Assembly: GCA_902475535.1 (NCBI GenBank)
Contig: CABRZR010000001.1
Coordinates: 229,449-293,448, forward strand
Origin: QAMH01 sp900556425
Lineage (GTDB): Bacteria; Actinomycetota; Coriobacteriia; Coriobacteriales; QAMH01
Length of the DNA: 64,000 nt
Direction of reading: 5' to 3'
Position 1 is the stretch's first letter. Every line of letters starts with the position of its first letter. The position numbers and the translations under genes are program-made. Positions 41,439-50,022 of the stretch are shown piece after piece. The notes under the pieces are model-generated. The model searched no databases. It saw only the letters and a program-made list of their open reading frames with translations, and was not told the origin of the DNA.

Positions 41439-42688
41439 GTTTCAACTTCACCAAGCCCACCATGCCGCGTTCGTATGCTGCTCGCTCGGATGTCGGCAGC
41501 GTGCGCGAACACAACGAGGACAGCTACCTGGTTAAGACCCCGCTCTTCGTCGTCGCTGACGGCATGGGCGGCCATGAGGCCGGCGAGGTCGCGAGCAACA
41601 TTGCCGTCACCACCATGGAGGCCCATGCGCCCAAGAGCACGAGCCCCGAAGCGCTTGCCGCAGCCGTCATCAAGGCCAACGAGGCCGTCTTGCGCGGCGC
41701 CCAGGACGGCACGGGTAAACCGGGCATGGGCACGACGCTCACCGCCGCCTTCGTCTTCGAGGACGAGGCAACCATCGCGCAGGTGGGCGACTCGCGCGCG
41801 TACCTGCTGCATGATGGCCAGCTCCAGCGCATCACGCGCGACCACTCTCTCGTGGCGGACCTCATCGAGCAGGGTCGTCTGACGGAGGCCGAGGCGCGTT
41901 TCCACCCGCAGCGCTCGGTCATCACGCGTGCTCTCGGCAGCGATCCGCACATGCAGCCCGACCTCTACACCCTGCACGTCGAGGAGGGCGATCGACTGCT
42001 CCTGTGCTCCGATGGCCTATGCTCCATGATCTCCGATGAGGATATCGAGGAAATCCTTCTCGATAATCCCGCTCCCGCCCACGCTTGCGATGCGCTGGTC
42101 GAGGAGGCGATTATCGCCGGTGGCCTCGACAACGTCACCGTCATCGTCATCGACCCCCTCGGTGATCCTCCGAGCGAGAAGGACGAGGATGACATCGTCG
42201 AGGAGCGCGTCGTTGGCCTTCCCGAAGACGCAAGGGCCGATGAGGAGGAGCCCGCCGCTCCTGCCGTTGCGGCCGCACCCGTTGAAGCTGCGCCCACGCA
42301 GGCGGCACACGCATCCAAGAGCAAGCCCAAGAAAAGCGGTAAGGGTGGCAAGCACCATAAACCCAAGCACAGGGGCAGGATGGCACCGTTCATCTGGGCT
42401 CTTGCCTTCATCCTCATTCTCGCTGCCGCAGGCTTCGGATTCTACGCCTTCGCGCAGAACTCCTACTTCATCATCGCCGAAAACGGTGTCGTGAACGTCT
42501 ATCGCGGCCTTCCCGGCGAGTTTGCCGGCATCTCGGTGTCCTGGCTCGAGTCCCAGGCTCCTGATATCGACGTGTCCAAGCTCACGCCCATGGTGCAGAG
42601 CAATCTGAAGAACGGCATTTCCGTCAACTCGCTTGACGAGGCAAACGAGAAGATTTCCGAGTTCCGTCTGCAGACCACGAAGGGCTAA
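41435..42688 (+). CDS. pstP: PP2C-type Ser/Thr phosphatase with membrane helix (PstP-like)
   Basis: 417 residues. The PP2C domain at about 8-245 has the metal-binding motifs REHNEDSY, VVADGMGGHEAGE, and DRLLLCSDGL followed by GGLDNVTVIV. A Pro/Ala/Lys-rich linker leads to one membrane helix (FIWALAFILILAAAGFGFYAF) and a small extracellular domain of about 80 residues. It should reverse the phosphorylation made by the two kinases of this locus on shared targets. Four-base overlap with FhaB. Confidence 0.88.
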   Translation: MSFNFTKPTMPRSYAARSDVGSVREHNEDSYLVKTPLFVVADGMGGHEAGEVASNIAVTTMEAHAPKSTSPEALAAAVIKANEAVLRGAQDGTGKPGMGTTLTAAFVFEDEATIAQVGDSRAYLLHDGQLQRITRDHSLVADLIEQGRLTEAEARFHPQRSVITRALGSDPHMQPDLYTLHVEEGDRLLLCSDGLCSMISDEDIEEILLDNPAPAHACDALVEEAIIAGGLDNVTVIVIDPLGDPPSEKDEDDIVEERVVGLPEDARADEEEPAAPAVAAAPVEAAPTQAAHASKSKPKKSGKGGKHHKPKHRGRMAPFIWALAFILILAAAGFGFYAFAQNSYFIIAENGVVNVYRGLPGEFAGISVSWLESQAPDIDVSKLTPMVQSNLKNGISVNSLDEANEKISEFRLQTTKG

Positions 42689-42690
42689 TC

Positions 42691-45462
42691 GTGCGTTCAC
42701 GCCGGACGACAGAGCTATGGCTTCTCATAGCAGCAACACCCGTATTGTTGCTGCTATTCCTCATGTTGCTCGTCAACGCGAACACGCCGTTGACGTTCAA
42801 CTCCTTTGCCGTGCCCATCGCGCTGGTCGTGAGTTTCTTCGTCGCGCATCTGGCGCTGCGCCGATTTGCGCCCAACGCAGACCCGGCAATCCTGCCCATC
42901 GCGTTTTTGCTGTGCGGCATAGGCATATGCTTCGTGCTGCGTCTCGCGCCCGATAGCGCCGGACGTCAAATCATCTGGCTCTTTGCCGGCATCGCGCTCA
43001 TGGTCGCGACCATCATTCTCGTACCCAGCGTCGAGCGATTGGGGCGCTACAAGTACACCTGCTTGCTCTTCGGCCTCATATTGCTGCTGTTGCCGGTCGT
43101 TCCGTTTATCGGAGCGGAATACAACGGCTCGCGCATCTGGCTGTCGATTTTCGGGCTTTCGTTCCAGCCGGGCGAGATTGCCAAGATTTTCGTCGTCCTG
43201 TTTCTCGCCGCCTATCTCGCCGACAACCGCGAGCTGTTGAGCGTCATGCGCCGTAGCCGTTCCGGTCTCAAGTACCCTGACTTCCGCGCGCTCATACCGT
43301 TGCTTGCGATGTGGATCATCGCCATGCTCATCGTCATCCTCGAGCGCGACTTGGGAAGCGCCCTGCTGTTCTTCGGCATCTTCCTCGTGATGGTCTACGT
43401 CTGCACCGGCAGGCTCTCCTACGTGCTCATCGGTATCCTGCTCGTCGCCATCGGCGGCGTGGGCCTCTATACGCTCTTTCCGCATGTGCAGACGCGCATC
43501 GCAATCTGGCTCAACCCCTTTGCCGATCCAGGCGGCTCGGGCTATCAGCTCGTGCAGTCGTTGTACTCGCTTGCCGATGGTGGCCTGTTTGGTTGCGGCA
43601 TTGGCCGGGGCATGCCCACTTTCATCCCCGAGGTGGAGAGCGACTTCATTTTCTCGGCCATTGCCGAGGAGATGGGCCTGCTCGGCGCATCGGGCGTTAT
43701 CTTCTTGTTCATGCTCTTTGCCGTGCGCGGATTTCTCACCGCAGCACGCGCCAAATCCGACATGGCGGCCTTCACGGCTGTCGGCCTCACCACGTCCATC
43801 TGCCTGCAGGCCTTCATCATCATCGGTGGTGTCACGGGCTTTATCCCGCTTACGGGCCTGACGCTTCCCTTCATGAGCCAAGGTGGCTCGTCGTTGCTCT
43901 CGAGCTTCATCATCGTCGGCCTGCTGCTCTGCGCTGGCAATGAGGGAACCGGTCTGCAGACCGAGATGACGAGCACTACCACGATCAAGACGCCGGGCGA
44001 GACGGGCGTTCTGGGCCGCTCGGCCCTGGGCAAGCGCCTTACCAGGCTCATCACCGTCTTCGCGCTGCTCTTTGCCGCCCTTATCGCAAATCTCACCTAC
44101 GTGCAGGTCGTGCAAGCCGATGACTTGCAGAACCGTAGCGGCAACAACCATACGCTGCAGCGCATCGCCGAGCAGCAACGTGGCGCCATCGTCACTTCTG
44201 ACAACGTCGTGCTCGCCGAATCCATTCCGCAGGCGGATGGCACCTACGAGCGCGTCTATCCGCAGGGGTCGCTTGCCGCCCATGCCGTCGGCTACACCTC
44301 GCAGCGTTTTGGCAGCACTGGCGTCGAGAACACGATGGGCTCCACCCTTGTGGGCGAGGAGCATTTCGAGACGATAGGCGATGCCATCCGCGCCTACGCA
44401 GGTGAGAAGCCGCAGGGCAACGATGTCGTGCTCACCATCAACTCGAAGATTCAGCGTACCGCCGAAGGCGTTCTCTATGGTCAGAAGGGCGCATGCGTCG
44501 TGCTCGACACCGCTACGGGTGCGGTGCTTGCCGAGGCATCCACGCCGACCTATGACAACAACAATGTCGAGAGCATCCTTACCGGATCGTCGCTCAGCAC
44601 GGAGGGAACGCTCGTCAACCGTGCGACGCAGACGCTCTACGCACCGGGCTCGACCTTCAAGATCGTTACGCTCGGCGCCGCCCTGGATACGGGCACGGTT
44701 ACGCCCGACACCGTCTACAGCGCACCGAGCTCGCTTGACATCGGCAATGCACCCATCACCAATTACAAGAACCATGCGTACGGCCGTGTCACCGTCGCCG
44801 AGGCCACCGCGTTGTCGGCTAATACGGCCTTCGCGCAGATTGCCGATGAGCTCGGCGCCAAGAACCTCGTCACCTATGCCGAGAAGTTCGGCTTCAACAG
44901 CGATACCGTGGCGCTCGACTTCAACCTCGCCACCTCGCTTATGCCCGATCCCAACGAGATGACCCGTTGGGAGACCGCCTGGGCCGGCGATGGCCAGCCT
45001 GTCGGCGAGCACGAAAGCCCCGCAGGACCCCAGGCTACGGTGATGGAGATGGCCGTCTGTATGGCGGCGATTTCGAACAATGGCGTGGCCCTGCACCCCT
45101 ATGTCGTGTCGAAGGTGGTGTCTGCCTCCGGGTCGACGACCTTCGAGACGCGCCCCCAGATCATGGGCCAGACGATTTCGGAGAAGACCGCCAAGACCGA
45201 GCAGGAGATTCTCGCGGGCGTCGTGGATAGCGGCACGGGCACGCAAGCCCGCGTCGATGGCGCGAACGTCATCGGCAAGACGGGTACGGCCGAGACGGGC
45301 AAGGAGAAATCCGATGCCTGGTTCGTCGGTACGGCGCAGGCCAACGGTCGTAGCGTGACCGTCGCCATCGTCATCGAGGAAGGCGATAGCGGCGGAGACG
45401 TTGCGGCGCCCAAGGCCTCGACGGTGTTCCTGGCCGCCCTGAGGGAATTGGGGGCGCTCTAG
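42691..45462 (+). CDS. rodA-pbpA: RodA/FtsW SEDS polymerase fused to class B penicillin-binding protein
   Basis: 923 residues from GTG 42691. Residues about 1-425 are a SEDS glycosyltransferase with roughly ten helices (FQPGEIAKIF, ERDLGSALLFF, FPHVQTRI, SDFIFSAIAEEMG, TGLTLPFMSQGGSSL). After a short linker, residues about 450-923 are a class B PBP with its own N-terminal helix. The catalytic motifs are STFK (Ser654), SAN (Ser709) and KTG (Lys863). In most bacteria these are separate proteins that must pair. Here the polymerase and transpeptidase are one chain. No frameshift or internal stop is seen at the joint. It starts 2 bases after PstP. Confidence 0.92.
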   Translation: MRSRRTTELWLLIAATPVLLLLFLMLLVNANTPLTFNSFAVPIALVVSFFVAHLALRRFAPNADPAILPIAFLLCGIGICFVLRLAPDSAGRQIIWLFAGIALMVATIILVPSVERLGRYKYTCLLFGLILLLLPVVPFIGAEYNGSRIWLSIFGLSFQPGEIAKIFVVLFLAAYLADNRELLSVMRRSRSGLKYPDFRALIPLLAMWIIAMLIVILERDLGSALLFFGIFLVMVYVCTGRLSYVLIGILLVAIGGVGLYTLFPHVQTRIAIWLNPFADPGGSGYQLVQSLYSLADGGLFGCGIGRGMPTFIPEVESDFIFSAIAEEMGLLGASGVIFLFMLFAVRGFLTAARAKSDMAAFTAVGLTTSICLQAFIIIGGVTGFIPLTGLTLPFMSQGGSSLLSSFIIVGLLLCAGNEGTGLQTEMTSTTTIKTPGETGVLGRSALGKRLTRLITVFALLFAALIANLTYVQVVQADDLQNRSGNNHTLQRIAEQQRGAIVTSDNVVLAESIPQADGTYERVYPQGSLAAHAVGYTSQRFGSTGVENTMGSTLVGEEHFETIGDAIRAYAGEKPQGNDVVLTINSKIQRTAEGVLYGQKGACVVLDTATGAVLAEASTPTYDNNNVESILTGSSLSTEGTLVNRATQTLYAPGSTFKIVTLGAALDTGTVTPDTVYSAPSSLDIGNAPITNYKNHAYGRVTVAEATALSANTAFAQIADELGAKNLVTYAEKFGFNSDTVALDFNLATSLMPDPNEMTRWETAWAGDGQPVGEHESPAGPQATVMEMAVCMAAISNNGVALHPYVVSKVVSASGSTTFETRPQIMGQTISEKTAKTEQEILAGVVDSGTGTQARVDGANVIGKTGTAETGKEKSDAWFVGTAQANGRSVTVAIVIEEGDSGGDVAAPKASTVFLAALRELGAL

Positions 45463-45580
45463 ATATGCAGGCAAAGCGCTTTTTTCGACATTATGCAGAT
45501 ACGGCAGCTACTAGATTGGTAGAATGCCTGATGGTATGCGAACGCGCGCATTCGCATGACAAGCGACAGGGAGTATAAAC

Positions 45581-47389
45581 GTGGTTAATCGGACATTGGG
45601 AAACCGCTATCAAGTTACCGAGAAAATCGGTATGGGCGGCATGGCAGAGGTTTACAAAGCCACCGATTCAACGCTTGGCAGGACTGTCGCCGTCAAGGTG
45701 ATGCTTCCGCAGTATGCGTCAGATCCCAACTTCGCCGCACGCTTCAGGCAGGAGGCACAGGCTGCCGCCAATCTGAGCAGCCCCTACATCGTCAACATCT
45801 ACGATTGGGGTCGTGACGGCGATTCGTACTACATCGTCATGGAGTACGTACGCGGCACGGACCTCAAGACCGCCATCCAGCAACGCGGCAACATCCATCC
45901 GCGCAAGGTTGCAGAGATCGGTTCGCAGGTGTGCTCCGCGCTCTCCGTCGCCCATGGCTACGACATCATCCACCGTGACATCAAGTCCGCCAACATCATG
46001 GTGCAGGGCGATGGCAATGTGAAGGTCATGGACTTTGGCATCGCGCAGGCCGGCCATCCCGGCATGACGCAGGATTCGTCTGTTCTGGGCACCGCGCATT
46101 ACGTGAGCCCCGAGCAAGCCCAGGGCAAGAAGCTCACGCCGGCAAGCGATCTCTACTCGCTCGGCATCGTGCTTTACGAGGCCTCGACGGGCCAGCTGCC
46201 CTTTGATGGCGCGGACGTGGTCTCGGTCGCCATGAAGCAGGTGAGTGACCTGCCCGTGCCGCCGCGTCAAATCAACCCCAACATCGACCCGCAGTTCGAG
46301 GCCATCATCATGACGGCGCTCGAAAAGAATCCCGACGATCGCTTTGCCACTGCCAAGGAGATGCAGCGCGCCATCGACGACTACCTGTCGGGTCGCGCCT
46401 CGGCCGAGACTCAGGTCCTCAACCCTGGCTATGCCGCTGCCGGCGTCGGCGCTTATGGCGTCGACCAGACGACCGTCATGCCCACGCCGGGGCAGACCAC
46501 CATCATGCCCGGTGGCGGACGCGGTGGCATGCAGCAGCCGCCGCGCAACAGCAACACGAAGCGCAACGTCATCATCGCGATTATCGCCATTATCCTCATT
46601 GCCGGAATCGGTTTCTTTGTCGCCAATGGCGCGGGTCTCTTCGGGGGTGGATCTGTCACCGTGCCCAACCTCCAAGGGCAGACCGAGCAAGAAGCCCGCA
46701 AGTCGTTGAATACTGTCGGACTCAAGGTCGGCAAGATCAAGCTCGACATCAGCGAGACGGTCGAGAAGGGCAAGGTCATTAGTCAGACCCCGACGGCAAA
46801 CTCCCACGTGGAGCCTGGCTCGACCGTTGACCTCGTGATTTCTTCGGGCAAGACGAGCGGCAATCTCGTTACCGTGCCCAACCTCACGGGGCTTACGGCC
46901 TCGGAGGCAGAGCAGCAACTCGCTGCGTTGGGGCTCGTAGGCGAATCCAAACAGGACAGCAGTGACACTGTTGAGGCCGGCAAGGTCTGTGCCCAGGACC
47001 CGCTCGTCAACTCGCAGGTCGAGGCTGGTTCCAAGGTCACCTACACCGTTTCGACGGGCAAGAAGAAGGAAAATGTCCTTGTGCCGAGCGTCTTGGGTAT
47101 CGGTGAGGTTGATGCCGTGTCGGCTCTCGAAGGCCGCGGGTTGAGCGTGTCGGTCACGTACGAGTCATCTACCAGCGCTGCTCAGGGTGAGGTCATCAGC
47201 CAGAGCATTTCTGGTGGTACCGAGGTGGCTAAGGGTTCAAGCATCACGATTACGGTCGCTGTTTCGCCCTATCCCTCCGAGCCCACAACGCCCGATACTC
47301 CAAGCGGTGGAGATGCGACTGGCGGCGATAACACCGGCGGAGGAGATGCAACTGGTGGCGGCGAGGGCGAGGCGCCCTCCACGCAATAG
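45581..47389 (+). CDS. pknB: PASTA-domain Ser/Thr kinase (PknB-like)
   Basis: 602 residues from GTG 45581 with AGGGAG upstream. The kinase domain (about 1-275) has GMGGMAEVYKA, VAVKVM, HRDIKSANIM (Asp133), DFGIAQ and a GTAHYVSPEQA. A juxtamembrane linker rich in Thr/Pro is followed by one helix (VIIAIIAIILIAGIGFFV) and three PASTA repeats (VPNLQGQTEQEARKSL, VPNLTGLTASEAEQQL, VPSVLGIGEVDAVSAL) that bind muropeptides or lipid II. A Gly/Asp/Pro-rich tail ends the protein. The 118-base gap before it suggests its own promoter. With the SEDS-PBP fusion it fits control of cell-wall growth. Confidence 0.92.
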   Translation: MVNRTLGNRYQVTEKIGMGGMAEVYKATDSTLGRTVAVKVMLPQYASDPNFAARFRQEAQAAANLSSPYIVNIYDWGRDGDSYYIVMEYVRGTDLKTAIQQRGNIHPRKVAEIGSQVCSALSVAHGYDIIHRDIKSANIMVQGDGNVKVMDFGIAQAGHPGMTQDSSVLGTAHYVSPEQAQGKKLTPASDLYSLGIVLYEASTGQLPFDGADVVSVAMKQVSDLPVPPRQINPNIDPQFEAIIMTALEKNPDDRFATAKEMQRAIDDYLSGRASAETQVLNPGYAAAGVGAYGVDQTTVMPTPGQTTIMPGGGRGGMQQPPRNSNTKRNVIIAIIAIILIAGIGFFVANGAGLFGGGSVTVPNLQGQTEQEARKSLNTVGLKVGKIKLDISETVEKGKVISQTPTANSHVEPGSTVDLVISSGKTSGNLVTVPNLTGLTASEAEQQLAALGLVGESKQDSSDTVEAGKVCAQDPLVNSQVEAGSKVTYTVSTGKKKENVLVPSVLGIGEVDAVSALEGRGLSVSVTYESSTSAAQGEVISQSISGGTEVAKGSSITITVAVSPYPSEPTTPDTPSGGDATGGDNTGGGDATGGGEGEAPSTQ

Positions 47390-47440
47390 CTCCGCACTCA
47401 CACTATGAGCATGACGAGGAAAGCCGCCTTATCGGGTAGG

Positions 47441-47516
47441 CGTGCCTGGCACGCTGTCTCAAATCATCGACAATCGATATCCTTTGGCTATCTTTTGAGA
47501 CAGAGTGCCAGGCACG
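47441..47516. repeat. CGTGCCTGGCAC palindromic element, copy 1
   Basis: The ends CGTGCCTGGCAC and GTGCCAGGCACG are inverted, and inside them GTCTC-AAA and TTTTGAGAC pair again around ATCGACAATCGAT. The element of about 76 bases recurs at 49424-49500 with a few changes. The two flank the TetR and DUF5692 genes in the same orientation. Confidence 0.8.
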
Positions 47517-47612
47517 TTGTCTCTCATTGACGTTTCGTCAATTCTGTTCATTGACCCCGTGTCGACCAGAGCGATAGCCTAATACGCGAATCGGGAGATG
47601 GGGAGACACGCG

Positions 47613-48200
47613 ATGAATCCAGATGACACAATGGCCAATCGCAGTGACGCGCGCAAGGCGCAGATTATCGCCGCGGCTCGCGATCTCTACGAGGAGCGCG
47701 GCCTCTCCCACACGACCGTGAAGGACATCACAGAGCGCGTGGGTGTCACGCGGACGCTCTTCTATCACTACTTTCCCGACAAGGACGCCGTCACGTCCGC
47801 TGTCATAGACGACTACACCCAGGACTACGTCGAGGCTCTTGCTAACTGGAACGACGAGCGCATCGAAGGCGACATCGACCATGCGCTCAGCACCATCGTC
47901 AGGCTGCTGCGCATCGGTCTGTTCGAAGATGACACCTTCCATGTCGCGCTGTCCTCGCGCGAGAACGCCGCCCTCTACCTCGAGTTCGTGAACCGTGTGG
48001 CGGACGAGACCACGCGCTACATCATAGACACCACCGTCCGTGACTATGCGGACCTCCATGACATACGGATCGAGCACCTGTATGAGACCTTCTATGTCCT
48101 CATATTGGGTGTGATCGGGTATCTGCGCAGGCATCCGGATGCCGACGACACCGTTATCGCCGACGTGATTGCGCAGACGCTCCATATGGATAGGCCCTAG
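47613..48200 (+). CDS. TetR-family transcriptional regulator
   Basis: 195 residues from ATG 47613, preferred over an upstream in-frame ATG at 47598 because GGGGAG lies before it. The N-terminal helix-turn-helix is clear (AQIIAAARDLYEERGLSHTT, VKDITERVGVTRTLFYHYFP). The C-terminal domain is diverse, as usual, and gives no ligand hint. It lies 16 bases before the DUF5692 gene, so it may autoregulate and control that gene. Confidence 0.85.
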   Translation: MNPDDTMANRSDARKAQIIAAARDLYEERGLSHTTVKDITERVGVTRTLFYHYFPDKDAVTSAVIDDYTQDYVEALANWNDERIEGDIDHALSTIVRLLRIGLFEDDTFHVALSSRENAALYLEFVNRVADETTRYIIDTTVRDYADLHDIRIEHLYETFYVLILGVIGYLRRHPDADDTVIADVIAQTLHMDRP

Positions 48201-48216
48201 GCAAGGAGGTAGGGAT

Positions 48217-49356
48217 ATGCTTTTTGACGTATACGGGGCAAACGCCCCATTTCAATGGATGGGTCTCATCATGGTGCTGGCGGCCCTCATCATCTGCAAC
48301 GAGTTCGCCCGCCGCTCGAAGTTCGGTGGCTGCTTCATGTTCTTCGGCGTGTGCGCCGCGATGACGGTCTACTGCATCGCCGTCGAGGTCGGTGCCGCCA
48401 TGGGTGCGGAATGGGCGCTCAACAACCCGACCCACACCGACATGAACAGCTGGTTCCACTACGCGAAGGTGTACGCCGCGACCGCCGGATGCATCGGTTT
48501 CATGATGCTCAAGTACAGCTGGGGAAAGATCGGCCGCTCGCACTGGTTCAAGGCGTTCCCGTTCGTGATCGTTGCCATCAACATCCTGATTGCGGTCGTG
48601 TCCGATTTCGAGAGCGCGATTCGCGCTTGGGATAGCAGCTGGGTGTCAAGCGAGGGCGTCGTGCTCAACGGCGGCATCTTCAACGTCTTCAACGGCGTGG
48701 CCGGTCTGCTCAACATCTTCTGCATGACCGGATGGTTCGGCATCTACATCTCCAAGAAGCGCCAGGACATGCTGTGGCCCGACATGACGTGGGTCTTCAT
48801 CATCGCCTACGACCTGTGGAACTTCTGCTACACCTACAACTGCCTGCCGACCCACTCCTGGTATTGCGGCATCGCCTTGCTGCTCGCCCCGACGATCGCC
48901 GGCCTGCTCTGGAACAAGGGCGGGTGGATCCAGAACCGCGCCTTTACGCTTTCGATGTGGTGCATGTTCTGCCAGATGGTTCCCATGTTCGTCAACGATT
49001 CCGTTTTCGCCGTGCAGTCGGTCAACAATCCGGCTGTGAACACGGTCGTTTCGGTTATCGCCCTGGTGGCCAACATCCTGGCCCTTGGCTACATCATCTA
49101 CCGCGCCAAGAAGCTTGGGGTCAACCCGTACAAGCAGGAGGTCTTTGTGGGTACCAAGGACTTTGCGAAGGCCATGGCGCGTCGTGCCGACACCGCCTAC
49201 CTGCTCGAGACCGAGCCCAAAAGCGCGACTCCTGCGGAAATCGCCGAGATGGTTGCCTACAACGAGCTGCCCGTAGATGGCGAGGTCGGTTTTGTGTACG
49301 TTGCCAAGAATGCTGACGAAATCGATGTCGAGGTCGATACCATCAAGCGCGAGTAA
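48217..49356 (+). CDS. DUF5692 polytopic membrane protein
   Basis: 379 residues with about nine hydrophobic helices and many Trp residues (WMGLIMVLAALIICNEF, MTWVFIIAYDLWNFCYTYN, WYCGIALLLAPTIAGLLW). A cytoplasmic tail of about 70 residues follows. I recognise it as the DUF5692 type that is common in Eggerthellaceae. The W-P-D-M-T-W-V-F and Y-D-L-W-N-F-x-Y motifs are likely family signatures. AAGGAGGT precedes ATG 48217. Its function is unknown. A TetR gene lies just upstream and a strong terminator just downstream. Confidence 0.8.
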   Translation: MLFDVYGANAPFQWMGLIMVLAALIICNEFARRSKFGGCFMFFGVCAAMTVYCIAVEVGAAMGAEWALNNPTHTDMNSWFHYAKVYAATAGCIGFMMLKYSWGKIGRSHWFKAFPFVIVAINILIAVVSDFESAIRAWDSSWVSSEGVVLNGGIFNVFNGVAGLLNIFCMTGWFGIYISKKRQDMLWPDMTWVFIIAYDLWNFCYTYNCLPTHSWYCGIALLLAPTIAGLLWNKGGWIQNRAFTLSMWCMFCQMVPMFVNDSVFAVQSVNNPAVNTVVSVIALVANILALGYIIYRAKKLGVNPYKQEVFVGTKDFAKAMARRADTAYLLETEPKSATPAEIAEMVAYNELPVDGEVGFVYVAKNADEIDVEVDTIKRE

Positions 49357-49383
49357 CTCGGGCTCGTGACTTGCGTGACGCAA

Positions 49384-49416
49384 GAGGAGCCGCCCCATCG
49401 GGCGGCTCCTCTTTTT
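49384..49416 (+). terminator. Rho-independent terminator after the DUF5692 gene
   Basis: GAGGAGCCGCC and GGCGGCTCCTC arms with a short loop, then TTTTT. Confidence 0.92.
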
Positions 49417-49423
49417 AGACGAG

Positions 49424-49500
49424 GCGTGCCTGGCACGCTGTCTCAAATCATCGACAATCGATGCCTTTTGGCTACCTTTTGAGACAAGGTGCCAGGCACG
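49424..49500. repeat. CGTGCCTGGCAC palindromic element, copy 2
   Basis: Same structure as 47441-47516, including the TCATCGACAATCGAT centre. It lies between the DUF5692 terminator and the 3' end of the minus-strand ModE-like gene. Confidence 0.8.
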
Positions 49501-49505
49501 TTATT

Positions 49506-49856
49506 CTAGAAGTCCTTGAAGGTTTCGCGGAAGACCTTGTCGGCGTATGCCTCGACCTTCTTGTCGTAGATGTCGTAGAGCCTGAGGAATTCCTCGCCGT
49601 CTTCGGTGAGCTTGGAGCCACGGGCACCATATCGCTCGATGAGCTGGAAGCCGAGACCTTCCTCGACTTTCTTGATCATGCTCCACGCCTTGCTGTATGC
49701 CATGTGGAGATTCTTGGCCGTCTTGTTCAACGAGCCATTCTCTTCGATTCCGTGGAGAAGAGTCGCTGCGCCTTTTCCAAATGTCGGACCTTTGCGATCC
49801 TCGGTAGCACTAACCATGAGTTTGACTTGTGCGTGCAGATTTTTCTTATCGGCCAT
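49506..49856 (-). CDS. ModE-like winged helix protein (DNA-binding domain only)
   Basis: 116 residues, a single LysR/ModE-type helix-turn-helix domain: GKGAATLLHGIEENGSLNKT, AYSKAWSMIKKVEEGLGFQL and YGARGSKLTEDGEEFL. The A-Y-S-K-A-W and G-x-x-L-T-x-x-G motifs match the N-terminus of ModE. The molybdate-binding Mop domains of full ModE are missing. The region is rich in molybdoenzymes, so a role in molybdenum-linked regulation is attractive but inferred; other short ModE-type proteins control unrelated genes. The stretch of 166 bases upstream holds no gene. Confidence 0.8.
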   Translation of the reverse strand: MADKKNLHAQVKLMVSATEDRKGPTFGKGAATLLHGIEENGSLNKTAKNLHMAYSKAWSMIKKVEEGLGFQLIERYGARGSKLTEDGEEFLRLYDIYDKKVEAYADKVFRETFKDF

Positions 49857-50022
49857 GATGAATCCTCTCGGTAAGCTGTCCTGTAGATTCGCACTGATGA
49901 GTTGCCCGATAAATACCTTTAACGCTATCTACATGGATAACAAGATTTTTATCGGATTTCAAGATTAAGCTGAGCAAAGGCTATTTGCGGTGGCGAACGG
50001 TTAGCCCTTCATACGCTCGTGT

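Noticed and set aside
42754..45474. Long open frame of about 900 codons on the minus strand
   Set aside because: It lies wholly opposite the RodA-PBP fusion, and its Arg/His/Asp-rich sequence matches no family. High GC content makes such antisense frames common; the same holds opposite the molybdoenzymes at 32559-35033 and 55719-58085.
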